The notes under the pieces were generated by a model. The model worked only from the letters and a program-made list of their open reading frames with translations, did no database searches and was not told the origin of the DNA. This document shows positions 1 to 10,684 of a stretch of 64,000 nt of DNA, in pieces; the first letter of the stretch is position 1, and every line of letters begins with the position of its first letter. Origin of the DNA: Tretioscincus oriximinensis. Its lineage: Eukaryota > Chordata > Lepidosauria > Squamata > Gymnophthalmidae. The translations under genes and the position numbers were made by a program. The DNA is taken from positions 399,177 through 463,176 of the forward strand of contig JAJVDF010000207.1 of the NCBI GenBank assembly GCA_022410635.1. Direction: 5' to 3'.

Positions 1-120
1 AAAGGAAAAGTTTATGGGGGTGTAAACTGTTATTCCCATATCAACATTCTCGCAGTCAGTGCTGGGGAAAAAAAATTCAAAAATAATGTTCGGAATTTTA
101 AAATTCATGGAAATCAGGTA

Positions 121-400
121 GAAGTCACATATACATTACATCCAGTGACGTCACTGCCAGTCCTGTCTCGGAAATGGCATCATTTGTGATGTCATTCCTG
201 GAACTGGAACCAACAGTGAAATAATCATTGGTGCCCTTTCTGGAAGCAGGGGTTGGAAGTGACATCATAAATGATGTCACTTCCTGTTTCTGACTCTGAA
301 AAGTTAGACAATTCCAGTATGAGGTACGTGGGACTAGCGTCCCGTATGGTATTACCTCATACGAGATTGGGTTTTCTTATAAAGTGTACGACTTCCAGCA
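121..400. repeat. F5 interspersed repeat with CRE-like motifs
   Basis: A canonical CRE octamer TGACGTCA lies at 146-153, followed by several TGATGTCA-type copies and the inverted pair AAGTGACATCA / TGATGTCACTTCC near 258-285. The same motif set recurs near 17.7, 25.3 and 29.3 kb, each time followed by an AT-rich stretch with ATGAGAT-like words, so this is a dispersed family. No coding capacity or transposon termini are evident. Confidence 0.55.
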
Positions 401-1380
401 ATGTTTGCAGTTTCTTGCTAAAAACTATCCACACAGCATAGCCTTTCTGGTTTAACCCTATATCCTGATTTGACTGCTGGCTTTACCAGTTGATAGATAA
501 TTGGCTTTAAAACCCACATTTTGCCTGTTTATCTAACAGGCTGTCGAGAAAAATGCAACAGAAATTCCACTTTCAGTCAGATATTGTCTCTGTCTGGACA
601 CAGCCTAGAAGTGATTTTGCTCACCAGTGTCAAAATCAAACTGCTTATTGCTGAGTTAGAGCAAAAAGTTTGAATGGAAAACTCTCTTTATTCTCTCTTC
701 CTGCTCAAAGAGAGAATAAACACCGATTGTACTACATTATATTGATTTTTATTTTGCTCTACTCCAAAGTCTCTAGTTGGTGAATGATAAGCAGGTAAAG
801 CTGCATAATAAAGCAATTAAACTAAATGAGAAATAATACGGAGCATAAAGACGGAGGCCAATTTAAAAGTAAGTGTAAGGAGGGGTAGGGAGATGTATCT
901 GGACCCAACTAATAAAAGTCTGGCTGAAATGAACGTGGACAGTGAAAAGATGTTAATGTATTCCTGGGGGAAGGATAGTTGTTTGTAGCTGAAGGTGACT
1001 GGCTTTTGTGGGGAGTGGAGGGGTGTTCTATTCACCCTGAAACATGCACAAGGATAATAGATTTAACACCAAGGCTGTGCTTCCACGAGGGGACTCTGCC
1101 TTGGGCACACCTATTAATCCAAGTGGGAAACGCTTTTGCCGTGTTCCATTGGCAAAGCCATGGAGCGTCCGAGAAGAGTTCGTTCAGAAAAATGTCAGAA
1201 TTGCAGTTCAATGTAAACGGGGTTAATCCTGCACTGGTGATAATTCTGCCCTGGTGATGGTTTGCCAGGGCAGTCAGTCCTGAGAGAAGGCCAGAAGAGC
1301 CCCCAAGGATTAGGATCCATGGTACAAGGGAGATCTCCGTGGATCTCCTGCTATTATTGCTGTTTTTTGCCAGTAGTTTC
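401..1380. other. No gene recognised
   Basis: Mixed-composition DNA. Frames up to about 90 codons exist but show no known domain, no codon pattern and no splice context. I see nothing functional here. Confidence 0.5.
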
Positions 1381-1384
1381 AGTT

Positions 1385-1698
1385 CACTGTTCTGAAGAAG
1401 AATAAGAATAAGAATTAGAATAGGAATAGGAATAGGAAGAAGAAGAAGAGGAAGAGGAAGAGGAAGAAGAAGGGACTCAAAGCTCCTAACAATGGTATTT
1501 TTTGCCCGAAGGCTTACATTCTGTCTTCCCTACCAGGCTGTGGTGGTTCCCATTTACCTAGTCGCAGTCAATTGCAATTTCTTGCAGTTCTTGCTTTCTA
1601 ATAGCTGGGTTGGCTAATGCTCACCCATCCAACACAGCATTTCAAAACCCCATCTCTCAGATGAGAGACTGTCTCCTTAGTGACTGCACCCATGTGCC
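1385..1698 (-). mobile_element. SINE-A copy 1 (tRNA-derived SINE)
   Basis: On the minus strand it reads from a tRNA-like head near 1690 (GTCACTAAGGAGACAG, then TCTCATCTGAGAGATGGGG and a degenerate B box TTTTGAAATGC), through AACCCAGCTATTAGAAAGC and ACCACAGCCTGG, to a tail that ends in the GAA/GGAA tract at 1392-1472. It aligns by eye with copies near 12.6, 16.7, 21.5, 36.9, 53.2 and 58.7 kb. Confidence 0.75.
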
Positions 1699-2195
1699 CT
1701 CAGGATCACAATCCCTGTAAAACCTGTGGAAAACCAGGGATTTTACTGAACAAGCACCCATCTTGCAGCTCTTCCTTCCCTGCCATGGATAACAGACCAC
1801 TTCAATCTATTTTAATCAAGAATTAATCAGATGCTGAAATCATGGATTGGGAGATATTCTTCCGCATGAGAAGTGGTGTTAGGAAAACAATAACTTTTTC
1901 CATCAGTTAATATTAAAAATGAACACCCAAACAGGTTCCTGGTGTCAGTGGGGCCCGCCTTTCGGTGGCCCCTACCTGGTGGGACACCCTCTCTATGAGT
2001 ATTTGAGCAATTTAAGAACTGTTGAGTTTCTGGAGGGCTTGTAAAGCAGAATTGTTCTGCCAGGCCTTTGGCTAGTAAACCTTGCTTTTGTGTGCATCTC
2101 TCACATCTGCTGCACATGGAAGGGGGGAAGGAGCATAGTAGAGTTTCTAAGGTTCACTTGACTTAATATCCTTACAGACGCACCAGTAGCCTTCA
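1699..2195. other. No gene recognised
   Basis: No repeat family or coding signal identified. A 96-codon minus-strand frame here has no recognisable domain. Confidence 0.45.
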
Positions 2196-2420
2196 TTCTG
2201 CTACATAAGAACATAAGATGAGCCATCCTGGATCAGGCACTAGCCCATCTAGTCCAGCATTCTGTCTCACACAGAGGCCCACCAGATGCACCTGAGCAGT
2301 CTGAACAGAGGAAAGCAAGATATGCCCCTGTTCATTACTCCATGCAAATAGCATTTCAGGAGTAATGAACTCCTAGTACTCCATTCTAGTACCCTTTCCT
2401 AGTATTGTTCCTCTTCTCCC
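2196..2420 (-). mobile_element. CR1-type LINE 3' end
   Basis: The minus strand carries the 3' untranslated end of the local CR1 subfamily: the segment around AGGCCCACCAG...GTCTCACACAGAGG, TGGACTAGATGGGC-like words and a terminal TTCTTATGT motif at 2205-2215. It matches the 3' ends near 14.5, 28.4 and 49.3 kb. It is 5' truncated and carries no RT sequence. Confidence 0.8.
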
Positions 2421-3243
2421 CCACCAACCTGCAGAAATAAAAAGAGAAAAGGTGATTAGAATTGTGGGTGTGGGCTTCAAAGTGGCGGCACCATTTCCTT
2501 ACATAGAAGTATGCAGCATGAGATTAGGAGGAGCTCACACAATTCCCCCATTGCAGAAGGGCAAATTTCACAGGGGGACATTCCACAAATGATGAAAATC
2601 TAGAACAGCTGTTCATCAATTGTATGTATCAGAGACCAGTTATTCCTTGTACCTGTTCATCTTTAAAAAAAAAAACTAACGAAAACAAACCGACAACCCA
2701 GAAAGGTTATCTATTTTCAGGGGTGGGTAGCAGACCTGAATATAAAACAAGAGAAAAAGACAGATCGTATCAGAGGCCTATGTGTTTAGCTGCAGTGAAA
2801 GGGGTTCTTGGAGTGAAATGCTGACTGCAATGTGCCTCCATGTTAATTAAAGGCTTTATCGCTTTAATGGTTTTTAAACATGGACTTTGAACATATTGCT
2901 TTCAAAGCCATCATTAAGTGCAATCCACATCCTTGTTTCTACTGCACAGGTAACTAGTGACTGATTGACAGTGAAGTAATGAAGCAGTCTCTTTAAAAAT
3001 GATTGATTTGTACCAAGATTGAAACATGTTTCTTTTTGCTTTTAATAAAATTAATACCTTGATTAATAATTACGATCTTAAACATTATGGCACACTGTGC
3101 TTTGAGGCAAATCTTGGCACTGCAAAATAAAATGTGTAATTAACTGTTGAAATGTCAGTTCCCAATAAGATAATTAAGATGTTCCAGAAATATTTCAGGA
3201 ATGTGTGACTTCCAGATATAAGATTGTTCTTATCTGTCTATGG
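2421..3243. other. AT-rich unique-looking DNA; possible conserved non-coding element
   Basis: No repeat family recognised. From about 2830 to 3190 the sequence is AT-rich with several TTAATTA/TAATTA homeodomain-type words and no internal repetition, a texture common in conserved non-coding elements. Conservation itself cannot be seen from one genome. Confidence 0.25.
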
Positions 3244-3495
3244 TTCTATGGAGAACCAGTCTGATGTAATGGTTAGAGCATCAGACTCTTATCTGGATGT
3301 TTCTCAGTTCGACTCTGCCCTCCTCCACAAAAAGGCAGCTGGTAGAGAGTTCTTCAGCGCTCTCTCAGCCACACCTACTTCACAAGGTGTCTGTTATAAA
3401 GCAAAGAACAGGATCTTACATAAGTGGCTTTCATTCCCTTTGGGCTGGGAAAACCAGGTTATGAAAACCGACTCTCTTTCTTCTTCTGACCACAA
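3244..3495 (+). mobile_element. SINE-B copy 1 (tRNA-derived SINE)
   Basis: The tRNA-like head has an A-box-like TAATGGTTAGAGCATC at 3267-3282 and a B-box-like CAGTTCGACTC at 3305-3315, the spacing of an internal RNA polymerase III promoter. The body then reads CCTCCACAAAAAGGCAGCTGG, the AGAGTTCTTCAGCGCTCTC segment and a tail of CTTTGGGCTGGGAAAACC with TCTTTCTTCTTC. Related copies are at 4.4, 23.5, 30.1, 35.0 and 61.4 kb. Confidence 0.8.
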
Positions 3496-4390
3496 CTAAG
3501 GCTGCTTCCACATGAATTCATTCCACCAAGTGTTAGGAACAGCCTTGCGAAGAGACCTTTTACCTCAGTCTTATATCATACCCTCAAAACATGATAATGC
3601 TTTTGAGTCCATGGTACTAGTCTGACACATGCTTTCAGTCCACCCACAGTCTTGAAGAATTATTCCAGTTCTTCAGGAGTGAAGATAAAAACGTTTCCTG
3701 GTCTAGTCCAGTTTTTCAGAACCGAAGATGGATTAAAACACACGTCGGAACAGCACCTATAAGGAATCCCCATTACCTGCTTGAATTCTCAAGACTTGAT
3801 GACAGGCAACAGAAATAAAATGGAGTTAAAAGAGACTGTCACTGTGGTAATACTTGACATCTCTCAGTTCCACTTCCCCTCCTTTCGGAACAAGCAGTGG
3901 ATCTTTCTGAGCCTCTGACAGAAGAAAACAACTGTCTCTTCAAGCAGAGAGAGTGTCTATTCTGACAGCCTTTTAAGCTGCTGGATGGCTGTAGCAGCTG
4001 TTACCTATTAGGAAGATTCAGGTGTTCAGAACCACTGTGTAATCTCAAGGGGATTCCCTGAGGAGAAGGATAAAGACAAACACATATGCACACTTGCACA
4101 CACGCCTGCCAAGAGCTCTGGGGAAGCTTTCTCTGAGACTGACCTGTCTCCCAGGGCTTTTGTGAAGAGAAAATGTAATAAGAATGGTAATTCTTCTAGA
4201 ATTCAGCCCTTCTCTATACATAACAGTACATATCCCAGTAGCTGGACTCTTAGGCATCACACATGTGCAATTCAAAAAGACCTTTGGGTGGGGGAGAGAA
4301 AGAATGAATGAAACTCCTCCAATATTAGCAGAAACTGAGACCAAGAATAGAAGAAGAGTTGAAGAAGAAGGAGGAGAGAATGTCACTTTT
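3496..4390. other. No gene recognised
   Basis: Several overlapping frames of 110-120 codons occur on both strands around 4045-4410, but they lack domain similarity and overlap each other and the SINE, so I treat them as chance. Nothing else recognised. Confidence 0.45.
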
Positions 4391-4578
4391 CTAAGCCTGA
4401 AAAGTGTCAAAGTGGCTTACATAACCTTGTATTCTTCTCTTCACAACAGAGCTTGTGAAGTGACGAGCCCAAGGTCACCAAGCTGGCTTTTGTGGAGGAG
4501 GGCAGAATCGAACCAGGAAACTTCCAGATAAGAGTCTGATTGACACTATAACCACTACACCAGACTGACACTCATTTT
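4391..4578 (-). mobile_element. SINE-B copy 2
   Basis: Minus-strand copy: the head near 4555-4570 reads GTCTGGTGTAGTGGTTATAG, followed by AGACTCTTATCTGGAAG, B-box-like TGGTTCGATTC, CCTCCACAAAAGCCAGC and TGACCTTGGGCTCG. The 3' tail is short compared with copy 3. Confidence 0.8.
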
Positions 4579-5430
4579 TATAGGGTGATATAGAGATGCA
4601 AATAAATAAATAAAATTTTGCCCCAAGCACTCTAGAAACAGGATGCAAGCCCTGAGCTAGCCTTTGAATATGAGACTGTCTGGAAACAGCAAGCTGTGTA
4701 AGTTTGGCTAGAGAAAGCAACATATAAATAGATAAAGCCTTAGAAGAAGATGATAAATTACTTATTTATTATTGCCAAGAACTCTGTTTGGATTTGTCTG
4801 TGGAATTATGAGTGAAGCTTAACTAGCTGGCAGCTATCTAATGATGCAAAGGTTTGCTTTATTAAGTAACTTGAGTCCAATATATTATTTTAGTCCGAGA
4901 CAATCAGCTACAGAAATAATTTCAGAATAATTCTATAAGCAGTGAAGGTTGTGATGTTCCCATCTTCTAAAGCTTTTAAATAGCAGGTTGGATAAATATC
5001 TGCCAGGGATACTTTGGAACGTATACTTAATTCGGCTTTAATGAAGACAAATGAACTATCATTAATTCTTTATACAGAGCTTATGATTGTAGTGCTTCCT
5101 ACCATCTTCATCTAATTCATTTTCACAATAATCTGTGGGGACAGATCATAAATATTTCCATTTTTTTTTTCTTTTGGAGGACTTTTGTCTAAGAGTAAAG
5201 TAATTAATTTTTCAGACTCTGTAGGCATAAAGAAATGATACAAGCAAAATCCCCTTCATTGCATGTGGTAAACTGGTACCAAGAAATTAAGAATTTGGAA
5301 ATAATAGCATCACTTGCAGCTGAAGCTACATCACAAGTTTTAATTCAGCTTCAATCCACTTTCAGAGTGGCTGGAGTCAGGCCCTTACTTTTAATCCATC
5401 TTCAGTCCTGAAGAACTGAACTAATTCACC
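4579..5430. other. AT-rich DNA without recognised gene
   Basis: No repeat or coding signature recognised. The interval is AT-rich and could hold old, decayed repeats. Confidence 0.4.
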
Positions 5431-5780
5431 AATTCTATTACATATTAGCGGGTGTTATATTACATATAAGGCAGATTGACCCGCAATACTCTAATGCACT
5501 TTAGAAACTGTTACTATATATCTAATGTGTATTATCACTATTTGCATGCAGACAACTGGAAATAGTGAACTTCTTAAAGCACATTAAGAAACCTTTGTAA
5601 AAGGACCCAAGGTTTTCCACATAAAAAATGGAATAGAACTTTACACCTTTATGGGTGTGAAAAAGTGGTTTTCCTCCCAGGTACCGTAGGTACATTATAA
5701 ATTGCACTTTTTGAAAATTCCGCTCCTCCATAACCATTAAAATTGCAGTGTACTCTCCAGGTTTTTATGTGGTAAACCCA
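5431..5780. mobile_element. F4 DNA-transposon-like repeat, copy 1
   Basis: The core 5640-5770 (TATGGGTGTGAAAAAGTGGTTTTCC, TCCCAGGTACCGTAGGTA) matches cores at 20.1, 24.5 and 40.0 kb. The core ends are inverted: CATAAAAAATGG on the left and CCAGGTTTTTATG on the right. The upstream part (AACTGTTACTATATATCTAATGTG) matches 56.57 kb, so a longer parent element is possible. Confidence 0.5.
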
Positions 5781-6124
5781 CTTAAGTCATTTTAATTAAA
5801 GTGCTTCAAGCCAGGTAAGGGCAAATAAGGCCTATGCTTTCTTGTTCATATGAATCTGCAGCTAACTCAAAATCAACCCTATTCTAAATATAGCAGGGAT
5901 AACCTTCAGCCAGGTAGCAAATAGCAACTTCCAAGTTCTTGTAAAAAAATAGCTTCTAGTCCTTGAAGCTGCATTGAAGTCAATCCTCTTCAGGAAACTT
6001 AAGAAGACTTTGTGTTCCACCTGTCCTGGTATTTATTCCTTTTCTAGGCAATAAAATGGAATGTGTGAGATTATCAAGCTAAATATCCAAATAACAGGTA
6101 AAATTAATCCTTGAATTGGAATAA

Positions 6125-6872
6125 GGCCCCCTCCACATGATGTGTTAAAAATTGTAATGGTTTTAAAATCCAGAATAACCCAGTCATGAGTCCATGCATA
6201 TGTACCCTCATCCTTTTGCAAACAAACAATTAGAAAACCTTTAAAACTATGTGGAATTGATGAGATGACTAACCAGGAAGTAAATACTGAGCATGCTCAG
6301 TGTGGGATTTTGCATCATTTTGTGCTAGCAGTATCCTGGTAATCCTGTTAAGGATCTGACACACAGGAAGGTTGCAGGCATGGTCATTTCGCAAAGTACA
6401 ATGTAATGTAATAGTATCTACGTGAAATTCAGAGATCAGAGACTTGTTGCAGAGCCTACTCCACACTATTCTATTGCAATTTTCATCTGCCCCCAAACAA
6501 CATGGTAAAACCCACAATGTGGAAACCATAGCAGGACGTAATCACCCCCACATATCTGCAGCAATCCATGTGGAGTCAACGAGAAATAAGATTTCCGTAC
6601 TAGGAAGTTGATACTGCACATGTCAGCAAGCTGATTCTGCATTGTTCCTGGCTGGCGTCTTCTCATAATATTTTATCTTCTCCTGCAATGGAATGGTACA
6701 CTGGCAGATTGTTTAATGTAAAACAGGTATTTCATGTTGATGCCTGAAAGAAACAGGTACAAGATATTCGGTGTTTATTCTGACCAGATTTCTGACAGTT
6801 TGTCACCATGTGGGGCACATTCTTAATCTTGCAGGTACCATTGTGGTATGAAAACCTCATGGGGAGGCAGCC
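6125..6872 (-). mobile_element. F2 DNA transposon (non-autonomous), copy 1
   Basis: Left terminus GGCCCCCTCCACATGATG at 6125; the right end near 6872 reads inward as GGCTGCCTCCCCATGAGG. The interior holds the palindrome CTGAGCATGCTCAG near 6289, adjacent to an AACCAGGAAGTAAATA block shared with other F2 copies. No transposase frame. A left flank of TAA suggests a 3-bp target duplication as in PIF/Harbinger elements, but the right flank does not match. Confidence 0.55.
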
Positions 6873-6989
6873 TTTATTTGTCAGAAAATCTACTCTGTGA
6901 TTGTTGATGTTTTCCCTGGAGAGGCCGGTTGTAAAATGACTTTGCAAAGGATGAGTGATGATGTGTACTACGGCATTCAAGACTGACAA

Positions 6990-7500
6990 ATGAAAAGGGC
7001 AAAGATTCAGAAGGCTGGGAAGAAGCAGTCCTCAGAGATGGGTAGAATTCCTCTAAATGCTCTCATTTACTTCTTTGATCTAGAAACTTCCAGTTAACAG
7101 AGAAGGAAGCAAATTGATTTGAATGAGACACAGATGATTGTTTACACCTCTTGGTTTGTGGGTTATTGACTGTGTCTGTGTGTATGTGGTTATTAATTGG
7201 ATGCGGTGTAAAAATAAGATTCCAATTGCCACCTAGCTCCTCCCTTGACCCACTGCATGAACTTCTGTTTAGTGATAGTATTATCTAAAAAATTAAGCCA
7301 TTCCAAAGCAGCAACTACCATATGTTAGGGAGCCACCAGAAACAGAAGAAAATACAGAAGCTTGCCAGCATTATTCCTTTATTACTGGACAGCCCTGATG
7401 TTAAGGCTGATGTGGGCCATTAGCCACTTAATTTAGTGACGAAAAGAGTGCTGGATGTATACATTTTGTTTTGTTTGGTCACTGGTTGTCTACTGAAGCT
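6990..7500. other. No gene recognised
   Basis: Mixed sequence without repeat termini or coding signal that I can identify. Confidence 0.4.
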
Positions 7501-7513
7501 GTTCAGTGTTGGG

Positions 7514-7655
7514 CAGAGATGTCAGACCCTCCAGATGTTTCTGAACCACAGCTAACAATCCATTTGGTTTAGCAGATCGCAGTGCTGGGAGTGGAATGTA
7601 GTGTTAGGAATTATGGTTCAGGAACATCTGGAGGGCCACCAGTTTGACATCTCTG
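7514..7655. mobile_element. Short hAT-like element with near-match 8-bp TSD
   Basis: Inverted termini CAGAGATGTCA (left) and TGACATCTCTG (right) bound 142 bp, with inner arms CCCTCCAGATGTTTCTGAACCA and TGGTTCAGGAACATCTGG. Flanks are GTGTTGGG and GTATAGGG, 6 of 8 identical. CAG...CTG termini with an 8-bp TSD are characteristic of the hAT superfamily. Too short to code for transposase. Confidence 0.65.
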
Positions 7656-7784
7656 GTATAGGGACCAAGAATAATAAACTCTTTGGTCTTCTCTGCACTA
7701 AGCTGGACTATTATTCATGATAGCGAATCTGCTATCCATATGCTGGTGCAGATCACATGTTATAATCTGGAATAAGGGCCAGAA

Positions 7785-7915
7785 AAGAAAAAGCCATAGA
7801 GTTGGAAGGTACAGTAGCTCCAAGGTGTTCAGGTCTGATCTCATTCGGGTAGGAGTCTCTATACCACCTTAGACAGATATCTCTCCAACCTTGGCTTGAA
7901 GACTGTCCGTTAAAG
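7785..7915 (-). mobile_element. CR1 3'-end fragment, second subfamily
   Basis: CATAGAGTTGGAAGG at 7795-7809, then TCTCATTCGGGTAGG and TCTCCAACCTTGGCTTGAAGACT resemble the avian/reptilian CR1 3' end, read on the minus strand. Diverged and short. Confidence 0.55.
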
Positions 7916-8004
7916 GGAAATGCAATGCTTCATGCAGTAATCTATACCACAAATTATTTCAATGTTAAGTTGGCTCTTGTTGATTAGCGTTTAATCTGTA
8001 CAAG

Positions 8005-8212
8005 TAAGCTGACCAGATGACCCCTTTTGGGGGAGGGTTTTGAAAACCCAGTTTTGGGTTGCCTTTCGGGTTTTGCTGAGGAAAAAAATAATTTAAATTT
8101 TTTTTCTTCCGAAAAAAAATCTTTTTTTGAAAAAATAAATCCTCAGCAAAAACCGGGAGGCACCCCCAAACTGGGTTTCCACCCCCCCAAAAGGGGTCAT
8201 CTGGTCAGCCTA
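8005..8212. mobile_element. F1 foldback element, copy 1
   Basis: The two halves are inverted copies: the left arm starts AAGCTGACCAGATGACCCC and the right arm ends GGGGTCATCTGGTCAGCC. Inner arms read TGAAAACCCAGTTTTGGG / CCCAAACTGGGTTTCC and GCTGAGGAAAAA / ATCCTCAGC around an A/T-rich centre. Flanks GTAC (8 bp before) and GTAC (after) give only a partial TSD. No coding capacity. Confidence 0.75.
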
Positions 8213-8253
8213 GTACGTTAATTAATAAATAAAGCAATTATATTAATATAAGT

Positions 8254-8755
8254 CAGTGCGAGGGGGGGCGGCATTAGTACCGTGGGGGGGCGGGGGGTGG
8301 GGCGGGGGCGGGGGGTTCCCCCCGCCCCGTCTAAACTCCGCAGTACCGCCTAAACTCCGCAGTACCCCCCGCTACCGCCGCCCCCTGCCCCGCCCCCCCG
8401 CCTAAACTCTGCAGTACCGGCACCTTTTATTTAAGCGGGCGGGGGGGCAGGGCGCGGGGGGCACAGCATTAGCGGGGGGGCATTAGCCCACCCGCCCCCG
8501 CCCCGCCCACTCTGCCCGCCTAAACTCCGCAGTACCGGCACCTTTTATTTAGGCGGGGGGCAGGGCTCGGCGTTAGCGGGGGGGCGGTGTTAGCACGCCC
8601 GCCCCTGCCGCCGCTGCCCCGCCCGCCTAAACTCCGCAGTACCGGCACCTTTTATTTAGGCGGGTGTGGTGGGCGGGGGTCAGGGCGGCCCCGCGCGCCT
8701 AAATAAAAGGTGGCGGAACTGCGTTCCGGCGCGTTCCGCCACAAAAAAAGCCCTG
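8254..8755. mobile_element. GC-rich hAT-like element with internal minisatellite
   Basis: A perfect 8-bp duplication ATATAAGT flanks the block (8246-8253 and 8756-8763). Termini are CAGTGCG and GCCCTG, i.e. CAG...CTG as in hAT elements. The interior is extremely GC- and CpG-rich and contains a repeated word CTAAACTCYGCAGTACC at about 8331, 8350, 8402, 8520 and 8627, with GGCACCTTTTATTTA at about 8419, 8537 and 8643 (spacing 106-118 bp). An inverted version of that word (CTAAATAAAAGGTGGCGG) lies near 8698. G runs of 6-8 could form quadruplexes. No frame of note. Confidence 0.75.
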
Positions 8756-8795
8756 ATATAAGTTATCTCAAACACGTTAATTCACTGCCCTGTAT

Positions 8796-9432
8796 TGTTG
8801 TCAGGTTCACAGGTCTGTAGTTTCCTGGGTTTGTGTTCTTCCCTGAATAGAAGACATTTGCTCTGTTCCAGTTTTGGGGGATCTGGCGCTCTCCATTTTA
8901 AAGGTTTGTATTTCTTTCATAAACTTACCAGATATCCCAGAAGGAAGGGGGAAGAGCAGGCCTGGGCAGGGGCGGGGCTTCCTGGTTCCCTGTTTGGGAG
9001 GGGCAAGGCTGGAGGAGCCAGCCAATGGGGCCTCGAATAGCCTGCTGGTGAGCAGATAAAAGGGAAGCTGACCAGGGCTAGAGGCCTTTCTGTCCAGTGA
9101 GACTTGTGGTGTAGCAAGTGGACAGAGGGATCCGCTTCTGACCTGCCTCAAAGGGAGGGGGTGGAAGTGTTTGGTGGCCTGAAAGAGTCAAAGTTGAGGC
9201 TTGACTTGGGACTAAAACAAATAAAGTGACACAGGGCCTGTCACTTTAAGTATCTGGAAACTAATGTTGCTCTTGCTTGGTGTTTGTGCTTGAGTCAGGC
9301 TTACTGTATAAAAGCCGAAGCTTTATTATTCTTATCTTCTTTCTATTCCTTATTTGTAAATAATAAACGTGTTATTTGTTTCAGTTCAAATATCTCTTTA
9401 TTTTATTTCTGTACCAACACTAAATAAGCAGC
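8796..9432 (+). mobile_element. Putative solo LTR or LTR-like block
   Basis: The block begins TGTTGTCAGG and has an ordered promoter/poly(A) layout: AGATAAAAGG near 9054, a second TATA-like TGTATAAAAGCC at 9305, AATAAA at 9220 and near 9362, then a T-rich stretch and GTACCAACA near 9418. A leader-like sequence follows to about 9620, with TGGGGGCTGGGAAT resembling part of a proline-tRNA primer site. No 5-bp TSD and no gag, pol or env frame found, so this is tentative. The boundaries are estimates. Confidence 0.35.
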
Positions 9433-9625
9433 TACTGGTGGGGGCTGGGAATAAAGCCCCATCACTGAGGTAAACACAAAGGCCTTGCATAGGCCTGAGG
9501 ATATTACTGTGGCTCCAAGCAGTCGTGGGTGCTGGATTGTGCAACAGGGTGATAGTGTGGAACCCCTAGCTGGGAGGGTCATCTAATCGTGGGCCCCTCA
9601 GGTAGGGGTCGCCACAGGGGACATC
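9433..9625 (+). other. Possible retroviral leader downstream of the LTR-like block
   Basis: TGGGGGCTGGGAATAAAGCC followed by G-rich text ending GGTCGCCACAGGGGAC. It carries no coding frame. Read as leader only because of its position after the LTR-like block; it could equally be part of a longer LTR. Confidence 0.25.
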
Positions 9626-9894
9626 TTTGTTTTCAGGATCTTTGCTTCCAGGAAACTGCCCTGGAACATGTATGAAAATAGTCCATGTTACAGGGTGCCC
9701 TGAGCTAGAAGTTCCATGCAGTGCTATGGCTTCACCAGATTAGCTCTTAGGTTTCCACACATATTTGGCAGGCTACAGTTAGTGGTAAATCCAGTTTCTT
9801 TTTTATATCCAGCTTTCCCTTCACCACTTGCAGATACCCTTAGTGCACATTAAAGGGCAGGAAATACTCTTTTTCTGAATTAGTGGGGATTTTT

Positions 9895-10156
9895 GCCCAT
9901 TTTAATATAGTCTTTTTTTAAAAAATAAAAATAGTTCTTTATTGGATTTCCTTGTATATTTGAATTTGCAAAAACCAACATAGTGCAAATATGTACACTG
10001 TAAAATACCAGTGCCATCGTTGGACTGACCAGTTTCTACAGTCCTTCCAGCTGTAAATCATTGTCAACAATACTGTCAACACTAGCTGTCCCGCAACCTT
10101 TACTATTTCCCCAGGTAAGTCATTTATTATTATTAATATACATTCTTCCTTACGCC
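9895..10156. repeat. Old interspersed repeat, left part (interrupted)
   Basis: ATAGTTCTTTATTGGATTTCC and the following A/T-rich text resemble a decayed LINE or retro-element read antisense. The same sequence seems to continue after the F8 insertion at 10495-10680. Class unresolved. Confidence 0.35.
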
Positions 10157-10165
10157 ATACTTTTT

Positions 10166-10494
10166 CAGCAAAGGAGCTAGCAGCACTTTGAGACTAACTT
10201 GAGAAAAGTGGGTGGCATAAGCTTTCATAGACACGTCTACTTCTTCAGATGCTGAGGGACTAATGTCAGGGTCAGGTATTTATAGAAAACTGTGTATGGG
10301 AGAAGACAAAGCATATGCATATCTTCTCCCATACACAGTTTCCTATAAATACCTGACCCTGACATTAGTCCCTCAACATCTGAAGAAGTAGATGTGTCTA
10401 CGAAAGCTTATGCCACCCACTTTTCTCAGGTTAGTCACAAAGTGCTGCTAGCCCCTTTGCTGGACTTTCTACTAGACTAACACTGAAATTGGCT
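10166..10494. mobile_element. F8 foldback element with 9-bp direct flanks
   Basis: A 329-bp insertion whose halves are inverted copies. The left arm runs AAAGGAGCTAGCAGCACTTTG, GTGGGTGGCATAAGC, CATCTGAAG reversed and TCAGGGTCAGGTATTTATAG; the right arm mirrors all of these, and the halves meet near ATATGCATAT at 10313-10322. Identical flanks ATACTTTTT at 10157-10165 and 10495-10503 mark the insertion site. Single-arm relatives occur at 30.65, 54.3, 54.5 and 58.93 kb. Confidence 0.75.
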
Positions 10495-10684
10495 ATACTT
10501 TTTGTATTTCAAGTATAATATTTATTTCTTTGGTTATTTCTTGCCAGAATTCTCGTACTTTGGTACAATTCCATATTAGTTGCATAAAAAGACACTTTCC
10601 CTTTGACAGTGCTAGCAAGTTGGGTTGTATCATCTGATCATATCTGGACGTACAATAAAATGGGCAGCCTGCAGTGAATACACA
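10495..10684. repeat. Old interspersed repeat, right part
   Basis: Resumes directly after the second ATACTTTTT and is similar in texture to 9895-10156. Class unresolved. Confidence 0.3.

Noticed and set aside
8254..8755. CpG-island promoter of a host gene
   Set aside because: Perfect TSD and CAG...CTG ends show an inserted element; no downstream exon or splice signals were recognised.
8796..9620. Complete endogenous retrovirus
   Set aside because: Only LTR-like and leader-like text; no gag, pol or env similarity and no second LTR in the window.
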